From assembly GCF_008329435.1 (NCBI RefSeq), contig NZ_NPKN01000008.1, positions 1-64,000 on the forward strand: DNA of 64,000 bases, given 5' to 3'. A program made the position numbers and the translations under genes. This document shows, one piece after another, positions 59,236 through 64,000 of this stretch (positions within the stretch are counted from its first letter, which is position 1; each line of letters opens with the position of its first letter). The DNA is from Rhodanobacter sp. T12-5 (GTDB lineage: Bacteria > Pseudomonadota > Gammaproteobacteria > Xanthomonadales > Rhodanobacteraceae). Under the pieces are notes generated by a model that was not told the origin of the DNA, ran no database searches, and was given only the letters and a program-made list of their open reading frames with translations.

Positions 59236-60696
59236 TCACGCCTTTGACGCGGAGACTTTTGGGGACGCATCAATTACGATGATGTTCTCGGCGTCCTCAA
59301 TCTTTAGCTTCCTCAAAACCCTACCAACACGTGCAATTTCAGGCCTTGTATAGCAGAGGATCACCGCGATATCGGTGATTGCTTTGGACGCCTTCTTATA
59401 GATGGCGGCTTGATTTTTGAGATTTCGCTCAAGGGATGATGAGCCGCCGAGCTTGAACTCGACGATTGTTGAGTCTCTCTCTCCAAACGAAATTTTATAA
59501 TCGGCCGGGCCTCGGCCATTGTTCACTTCCGCATTTACGTCGTATGGAGATGAAAACCAGGTAAGACGAAATATGCGCTGGACAGACTCTTCTTGAGCTA
59601 TTGGTTTACCGTCTTTGTAGAAAACCCGATAGCCATCATTGTTTTCTATAACGTCCTTAAGGAATTTGGCTCTAGCCAGGGCCTCACCGTAACTAGTCGT
59701 AGGCGTTCTATAGAACTCACTCTCCTTGAAGAGGGCTCGAACCAGCTGTCCGATGGTTTCAATAATCTCCGATTTAAACTTTTCTACCTTCTCGGCGGAG
59801 ATGGCCGATGCGCGATCTTTGTTCTTCTCTTGGTGATGAATGTAGTAGTCTAGGATTTCAGGGAACCTTTCGACTGTCTTATCGATCGCGTACTCAACTT
59901 CGTCGCGCTTCGGATTTGCTGGCAACTTTGATGCGAAGAACTCGTTTATCGAGTTCCTAAGAGTCGTGTTGTCAAGGGAATTTGTGACGGATCTGAATTG
60001 ACTCACAAAGCTGGAGTGTGAGATGAAAGCCTCGTCTTTGCTCAGGATATCCAGTGGCGTCAGAACGATGAAGTCACCGCTATAGCCATCCCGGTAGAAG
60101 TATGGGAGTTCGAAGCTTCGCGGCTGCCATACTTTCAGCTCTGCGTCATATGAGCACCTGACACTGAACCGTGCTCTTTGATAAGGCTTTAAATACTTCT
60201 TGGCGAAGCGCTCCGTATACTCAAGCAAATATTCAAGGGCCAAGTTAGCCGTGAAATCGCTAATGAAGTCACGCCCGATCCCTGACCCTACAAGTGTTAG
60301 TTTTTCGATGTGGGACGATTCGAGAATATCTTCCTCGCCAAAGTTGCGATAGAAGCCTCGAAAGGCTCTTATTAGGCTCTTGGCAAACTTTGGCCCTAAT
60401 CCTCGACCGTTGTTGCCCCACTTGCAGACGCCCAGCCAGTTTTGTTTGACCTCGGGGAATTTGAATAGCTCTTCGTTTGGTGAGCTTGTTGAAAGAGCCA
60501 CTCCTTTTAGCTCAAGCAGGTGCCCAACAATTCTTTTGTGAAGCGATTTGTATTCCGGCTTACTCGAAGCAAACAGTAGGAATGGGTCAATGAAGAGGGG
60601 TAGATCTGCTTCCACGCAGATGTTCAACGTCCCAAACTTTTGGAGCACACCAGGCTGAATCTCGAAATAGTCGGAAAAAAACAGCTGGGGATTCAT
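59236..60696 (-). CDS. 486-aa protein with PD-(D/E)xK-like C-terminus in cassette
   Basis: 486 aa, ATG 60696 (MNPQLFFSDYFEIQPGVLQK). I do not recognise a named family. The N-terminal two thirds hold well-defined motifs: DLPLFIDPFLLF (about 32-43), FPEVKQNWLG, GLGPKFAKSL and GSGIGRDFISDFTANL (about 137-152). Near residue 395 onward, GRGPADYKISFG...STIVEFKLGGSS then LKNQAAIYKKA gives D-x(11)-E-F-K followed by a QxxxY helix, the layout of a PD-(D/E)xK nuclease. GC is much lower than the core genome. Flanked by attC-like sites, so a cassette gene; an anti-phage nuclease is a plausible inference. Confidence 0.7.
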   Translation of the reverse strand: MNPQLFFSDYFEIQPGVLQKFGTLNICVEADLPLFIDPFLLFASSKPEYKSLHKRIVGHLLELKGVALSTSSPNEELFKFPEVKQNWLGVCKWGNNGRGLGPKFAKSLIRAFRGFYRNFGEEDILESSHIEKLTLVGSGIGRDFISDFTANLALEYLLEYTERFAKKYLKPYQRARFSVRCSYDAELKVWQPRSFELPYFYRDGYSGDFIVLTPLDILSKDEAFISHSSFVSQFRSVTNSLDNTTLRNSINEFFASKLPANPKRDEVEYAIDKTVERFPEILDYYIHHQEKNKDRASAISAEKVEKFKSEIIETIGQLVRALFKESEFYRTPTTSYGEALARAKFLKDVIENNDGYRVFYKDGKPIAQEESVQRIFRLTWFSSPYDVNAEVNNGRGPADYKISFGERDSTIVEFKLGGSSSLERNLKNQAAIYKKASKAITDIAVILCYTRPEIARVGRVLRKLKIEDAENIIVIDASPKVSASKA

Positions 60697-60708
60697 GATG
60701 TGACCAGT

Positions 60709-60769
60709 CAGGACTAACGTTGGAGTTGAGCGACGGTGCAGCCGTCAGCCTCAGATGAATGGTTAGCGC
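60709..60769 (-). other. attC-like recombination site 3
   Basis: Minus strand: right after the TGA of the membrane-protein gene comes GCGCTAACCATTCATCTGAG, a dyad GACGGCTGCACCGTC, then GCTCAACTCCAACGTTAG and TCC. This is the clearest of the three: paired CTAAC/GTTAG ends, central hairpin, 61 bp. Confidence 0.8.
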
Positions 60770-61174
60770 TCACCACCGGCAAGCCCCATACAACGCAATG
60801 CCAAGCCCGAAGAGAAGCTGGGCTACGAGCAGCACGCGGATCGCAAACGTGTAGCGAACATACTTGCCTTGCAAAGTTGCGTCGAGCGCGAAGAGCCGGT
60901 GCGTCTCGGGAAACGATGACTCAATTTCCTTGAGCGCAGGAATTGTGAGATTGAGTAGTTGGCGGCTACGCGCATCTACGAGCCAGAAAACGAAGGCAAG
61001 TACGACGATAAAGACGCCAAGAAGCAGCAGTAGTTTGGGGTTGAGCCCTTTTTCCAAGGCGGTGAAGACGCCGCCGTCGGCAAAAATTGAGAGGAGGACA
61101 AAGAAGTTGAACCCGCGCAAACGCTGCTCGGCATTGAACTTGAAGTGGTCCCATACGAGATCGCGACCGTCCAC
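60770..61174 (-). CDS. Small membrane protein in cassette
   Basis: 134 aa from GTG 61174, which has AGGGGAAGG 5 nt upstream; the frame is open to 61231 but that part overlaps a presumed recombination site. Pattern: an amphipathic N-terminus (WDHFKFNAEQRLRGFNFFVL), two membrane helices (LLSIFADGGVFTALE and LLLLLGVFIVVLAFVFWLVD), a cytoplasmic helical stretch (SRQLLNLTIPALKEIESSFP) and a C-terminal helix (VLLVAQLLFGLGIALYG). Topology recalls SLATT/RipA-type membrane effectors, without clear homology. First cassette gene of the array. Confidence 0.65.
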   Translation of the reverse strand: MDGRDLVWDHFKFNAEQRLRGFNFFVLLSIFADGGVFTALEKGLNPKLLLLLGVFIVVLAFVFWLVDARSRQLLNLTIPALKEIESSFPETHRLFALDATLQGKYVRYTFAIRVLLVAQLLFGLGIALYGACRW

Positions 61175-61189
61175 CGAACCTTCCCCTGT

Positions 61190-61300
61190 GAGTGTTAACG
61201 CTTGGTAGCCCCCAGAAACGAGGTGTTGCACCGAGTATGCGGCCCATTTTCTAACCGTTCAAGCGGCGAATTTTCGCGACTGGTCTTACGCTTGCGGTCA
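61190..61300 (-). other. Possible degenerate attC or attI-like boundary
   Basis: On the minus strand, upstream of the membrane-protein gene, CCAAGCGTTAAC ends one possible site, and GCGAAAATTCGCCGCTTGAACGGTTAG-like sequence (61283-61254) resembles the end of another (stem GCGAAAATTCGC). Neither has a complete partner end I can define. No integrase gene lies beyond it. Reported as a boundary only. Confidence 0.35.
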
Positions 61301-61602
61301 AAAATCGAAGTCGGGCTCGGTGCGCGATGCCAGAGTTACCCGGCACTTTCGAGGGTGTATGAGTTACGCAGGCTAGTGTGCGGGTATAGAACGACGCGGT
61401 TGCTAGATATTTTGGCGGAGACTGCATTCTCAACAGCTGCTAGGGGGCCTGCCCCGTTAACGCGGGCGGTTCAAAAAAAAGACGATGACAATCAGCGTCA
61501 GATTTGGGTCGGAAGCCGACGGTGCGAAGCAGTCCGCCTTGAACGATTTACCAGCCGTCATCCGGCTGAACAACTGAGCGACGATTGCCCCGATTGGAAC
61601 GG
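61301..61602. other. No gene seen
   Basis: About 300 bp between the cassette array and the 59-aa gene. Open frames on both strands are short or not protein-like. There is an A-run at 61473-61480 but no hairpin before it. I see nothing assignable here. Confidence 0.5.
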
Positions 61603-61782
61603 TCAGTATGCCTGCGGCATCGCATCCGGTGCCCATCTTTGCAGCTCGGCATGCACGTCCGCAATTTGGAGCATGGCGATCATCTCATCCGCCTGGGCCC
61701 GACTGGCAAACTTCATCACGGCCTCGCCGGCGTCGGTGTCATACACCATGAAACCGTCGGGTGCTGGCTGGACTTCGAGCAT
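61603..61782 (-). CDS. 59-aa hypothetical protein
   Basis: MLEVQPAPDGFMVYDTDAGE then AVMKFASRAQADEMIAMLQI and ADVHAELQRWAPDAMPQAY. Balanced composition, beta-strand then helix, no signal or membrane helix. ATG 61782. I do not recognise the family. It sits 12 nt after a T-run terminator within a structured leader (61795-61874), which suggests attenuation control. Confidence 0.6.
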   Translation of the reverse strand: MLEVQPAPDGFMVYDTDAGEAVMKFASRAQADEMIAMLQIADVHAELQRWAPDAMPQAY

Positions 61783-61794
61783 GGTCGGCGCTTC

Positions 61795-61874
61795 TCAAAA
61801 ACGGCGCCTGACACTCAGGCGCGAAGGGTTGAGGCTATCGGGGCACGAAAGCCCCACCATGAGGAATGCCCCGA
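61795..61874 (-). promoter_or_regulatory. Structured leader with attenuator-like terminator
   Basis: Minus strand, in order: TCGGGGCATTCC, a second stem GGGGC-TTTCGT-GCCCC, then a perfect hairpin GCGCCTGA-GTG-TCAGGCGC (61822-61804) followed by CGTTTTT and, 12 nt on, the ATG of the 59-aa gene. GGGGC copies can pair with either of two partners, giving alternative folds. An intrinsic terminator this close before a start codon is typical of attenuators. Ligand or trigger unknown. Confidence 0.5.
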
Positions 61875-62021
61875 TTCGTCGGTTCCGCCTGACCTTGTGA
61901 TGTCGGCAACGCCGGACGTCCGGTCGGTTTGTTCCTGACTAACGGGGCACTTACAGATTGCACGGACGGAGGCTTGGCATGCATCGGCGGCGAGCGTCGG
62001 CGCGTGTAGGGTATGGCCTAT

Positions 62022-62342
62022 CTAGCGTCCCGTTGCTGGCGTCGGATGCGCGTCGGGATACGTCGGCGTCGTGTCCCAACCTGGGACACTCCGGGATCGG
62101 ATGTCGTCGCCTATCCGGATGCGTTCCCACATCCCAAGCTCGCGGACATCGAAGCTCCCGATCGCGATGCCGTACCAACCTTGGCGATGCGCCAGCGCGC
62201 CGGTGGTGCCTTCAAGTGTCACAGTGCCGTGGTAGATCCAGCCGTGCACATTGCGAGACGCGTCCGGCGGCGCAGCGTGAGGTCGCCAGTCGGCCAGCAG
62301 ATCGTAAGAGAAGGACTTCGCGCGATGAACCTTGCGGGCCAT
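62022..62342 (-). CDS. 106-aa hypothetical protein coupled to SRAP-like gene
   Basis: MARKVHRAKSFSYDLLADWR at the start, then NVHGWIYHGTVTLEGTTGAL and GWYGIAIGSFDVRELGMWER: protein-like composition, mostly beta. The start lies 3 nt after the SRAP-like stop, so they are one transcript. Family not recognised. The C-terminal 30 residues are proline/threonine-rich and may be a less constrained tail. Confidence 0.55.
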   Translation of the reverse strand: MARKVHRAKSFSYDLLADWRPHAAPPDASRNVHGWIYHGTVTLEGTTGALAHRQGWYGIAIGSFDVRELGMWERIRIGDDIRSRSVPGWDTTPTYPDAHPTPATGR

Positions 62343-62345
62343 CGC

Positions 62346-63323
62346 CTAAGCCGCCACTTGGTGTTCGTAATACGGCCGCTCGCGGTCGTCGAGGATGCCT
62401 ATCTGCGCCGACAAGTTCATCGCGTCCGGATTTAACCAGGCGTCAATGTTCTCCTGTCGAAGCGGAACGATGCAGCGGTCGTGCCCCACAGCGGCCACCT
62501 CCGGCGGTGGCTCATCTGTTATGGCTGCGAACGTGTAGAACCCAGGATTGTCACCAGCCGCCTCGACATATGTCCACAAACAGGCGACGAAGAGCTCTTG
62601 GCGGGTCGAAGGCGTGAACATCACTTCAATATTCTGCTCGCGCTCCCCGGGCACCAGTGCCCGCTGTTGCAGGTCGTGCAGATGCACACTCTCATAAAAG
62701 CGATCCACAACCATGACGCCGTGGCCGTAGCCGAACACGTTGCGCCAGACCGTCGATAGCTTGTCTCGACGCGCGTTGTACGTACCCGGCTTCTCGATCT
62801 CATCCGCTTCCGTCCAACCCGGCAGGCGGCAGCGATAGCGCATCGGGACAATCATGCGCTCGCCGCTTTCCGGATCGCAAATAAGCACCGGCGCGAAATG
62901 GCCAGGCCAAATGCGGTCGACACCGTCCGCCGGCGAGGGCGACGCCATGTCCTCAAGCTTCTTCTTTCCGGCCTCGATCTTGTTGGTTGCCACTCTGCGA
63001 TCGTACTCGGCTTTCTTGGTTGGCTTGGGCGACGCAAGCTTGGCGTTGGCCTCGACCAAGCGTGCCTCCTGAACCCCAATCTCCGACGCGATCAAGGCGA
63101 TCGCCTCCGTATCGGCAGCTCGTGCCGCACTTATAGTTTCGACGTCCAATGTGCCGCTGGCGGCATCGGTGATGGCGCTCCGCATGGCCTTCGGGACGAC
63201 CTTGATCCACGAGCCCTTTTGCTTGGTCCAGCCGACTAATTTGGCAAACTCTTTGATATTGAGCTTGCCGCCGAAGCGCGCGTATTTTGTAAAGTCATCC
63301 CAGATTTGCGCCGAATAACACAT
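62346..63323 (-). CDS. SOS-response-associated peptidase (SRAP/YedK-like), long form
   Basis: 325 aa, starting MCYSAQ so that Cys2 becomes the N-terminal nucleophile after Met removal. SRAP proteins form a stable thiazolidine link with abasic sites in single-stranded DNA. Catalytic residues are present in the expected order: Cys2, Asn in NARRDK, Glu in DRFYES and His in HDRCIVPL. It is about 100 residues longer than E. coli YedK owing to an N-terminal insertion with a charged helical part (about 60-135; KPTKKAEYDRRVATNKIEAG). Found in an accessory context; ends 3 nt before the 106-aa gene. Confidence 0.85.
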   Translation of the reverse strand: MCYSAQIWDDFTKYARFGGKLNIKEFAKLVGWTKQKGSWIKVVPKAMRSAITDAASGTLDVETISAARAADTEAIALIASEIGVQEARLVEANAKLASPKPTKKAEYDRRVATNKIEAGKKKLEDMASPSPADGVDRIWPGHFAPVLICDPESGERMIVPMRYRCRLPGWTEADEIEKPGTYNARRDKLSTVWRNVFGYGHGVMVVDRFYESVHLHDLQQRALVPGEREQNIEVMFTPSTRQELFVACLWTYVEAAGDNPGFYTFAAITDEPPPEVAAVGHDRCIVPLRQENIDAWLNPDAMNLSAQIGILDDRERPYYEHQVAA

Positions 63324-63603
63324 GGGACTGCCCGCCGCCTCCGAAGTTGGTGGTCAGGATAACGGCGACCCGTCTCACGCGCTCGGATTGTTGACGCATG
63401 GTTCCGCCAGCCGACCTGATCATTGGCGGCAGCCGCCTTCGAAAGTTGAAGCTAAAGGAACGCAGTACGAATAAACCGTCAGCGTTGAACCGAAACCTAA
63501 GCGGGCGGTTGGACGCGCGAAAATTTCACAGAAGCTTGAGACACGAGGAGCTAAAGTCCAAGCCCTTTTTCTCCACTGTATCCTTGAGCTCCTCGGGGGC
63601 CTC

Positions 63604-64000
63604 ATGAGACACGCAGTATTGGTCTTAAGCTGCATCTTGGCTGCAACATTGAGTGCTTGCAGCAACGGCGTAAGGAGGGGCCAACGACCAGGGGACCAAG
63701 GGGGCGGTCAGACGTCGAAAATCGCGCCGTACAGTTGCCAAAATCCGAAATGTGATGACGCAGATGCCCTTGCAGCGCTCGATCTTGCGCTTAAGACCTG
63801 CACTTCAACCCAAAACCTATACGAAAAGCGCGGGTTTAATTCCAAGCGATTTCACTTCGGCATCGCCCTAGTAGGGGCTTTAGCCGGAGCAGTTGCGGCA
63901 CCTTTGGCAAAAGGGTCCGGAACGGCTGCTTGGTCGGGCGTTTCCGGCGCAGCGAACGGCATTCAATCCCAGTTTGATGAGCAGTTCTCTTACGCGATCA
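63604..64000 (+). CDS. Putative lipoprotein, truncated by window end
   Basis: ATG 63604, open to the last base (132 codons visible). Lipoprotein signal peptide with lipobox LSAC (MRHAVLVLSCILAATLSACS); preceded by GGGGG. The mature part has paired cysteines (YSCQNPKCDD, LKTCTST) and a Gly/Ala-rich hydrophobic segment (FGIALVGALAGAVAAPLAKG). Family not recognised. Divergent from the SRAP-like gene with a 280-bp spacer in which I see no convincing gene. Confidence 0.65.
   Translation, partial: MRHAVLVLSCILAATLSACSNGVRRGQRPGDQGGGQTSKIAPYSCQNPKCDDADALAALDLALKTCTSTQNLYEKRGFNSKRFHFGIALVGALAGAVAAPLAKGSGTAAWSGVSGAANGIQSQFDEQFSYAI

Noticed and set aside
61202..62617. Plus-strand frames that might have been an integron integrase
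   Set aside because: None shows tyrosine-recombinase motifs (R...HxxR...Y); they are antisense to the 59-aa and 106-aa genes.
63398..63607. 69-codon frame ending in ATGA overlap with the lipoprotein
   Set aside because: Basic, low-information sequence without ribosome-binding site; the overlap may be chance. Left out as a gene though not excluded.

Overview
The window is a high-GC chromosome segment from a gammaproteobacterium of the Xanthomonadales (Lysobacterales), most likely a Rhodanobacteraceae member such as Rhodanobacter, Dyella or Luteibacter. This rests on gene order (a dcw cluster without murD or murB, followed by ftsZ-lpxC, a DUF721/DciA gene, an M23 peptidase gene and secA; also lptD-surA-pdxA-rsmA-apaG-apaH), protein flavour and REP-like palindromes. 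No rRNA or tRNA gene lies in the window, so the genus is an inference.

Layout. 1-4.8 kb (+): the end of an AGE-family sugar epimerase, a secreted GH92 mannosidase and a secreted M1 peptidase. 4.8-8.2 kb: an IS5-type transposase remnant, a hemerythrin-like protein, a lipocalin-like protein divergent from a LysR regulator, and ssb. 8.4-17.4 kb (-): a complete kdp potassium-uptake operon with two oddities, an outer-membrane TorF-like gene between kdpB and kdpC and a second 30-codon single-TM gene ahead of kdpF. 17.5-25.3 kb: a DedA-rhodanese fusion, ispB, a dienelactone hydrolase, two ubiquinone hydroxylases (ubiH and a ubiI-like gene), a BtuM-like protein with a PduO-type cobalamin adenosyltransferase, and a deacetylase-family protein. 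25.4-32.4 kb (+): lptD-surA-pdxA-rsmA-apaG-apaH. 32.5-38.1 kb: secA, M23 peptidase, dciA and lpxC.

38.5-54.1 kb (-) is the division and cell-wall (dcw) cluster: mraZ-rsmH-ftsL-ftsI-murE-murF-mraY-ftsW-murG-murC-ddl-ftsQ-ftsA-ftsZ. Genes from rsmH to ftsA overlap by 1-11 nt at every junction. The mraZ promoter and its 10-bp-periodic MraZ boxes are readable. Next come rnpB, rsmI, lpoA and yraN. A 283-bp element with 32-bp terminal inverted repeats supplies the start codon of rsmI, and a dispersed ~85-bp palindromic element sits against the rnpB promoter.

From 58.3 kb to the end the character changes: lower GC, unfamiliar genes, and three attC-like recombination sites, each beginning directly at the stop codon of a minus-strand gene. 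I read this as a small integron cassette array without a visible integrase (a CALIN). It carries a DUF2971 protein, a 486-aa protein with a PD-(D/E)xK-like C-terminus and a small membrane protein, and is the best candidate for an undescribed (possibly anti-phage) system. Beyond it lie a 59-aa protein behind a leader with an attenuator-like terminator, a 106-aa hypothetical, a long SRAP/YedK-type protein, and a lipoprotein cut by the window edge.
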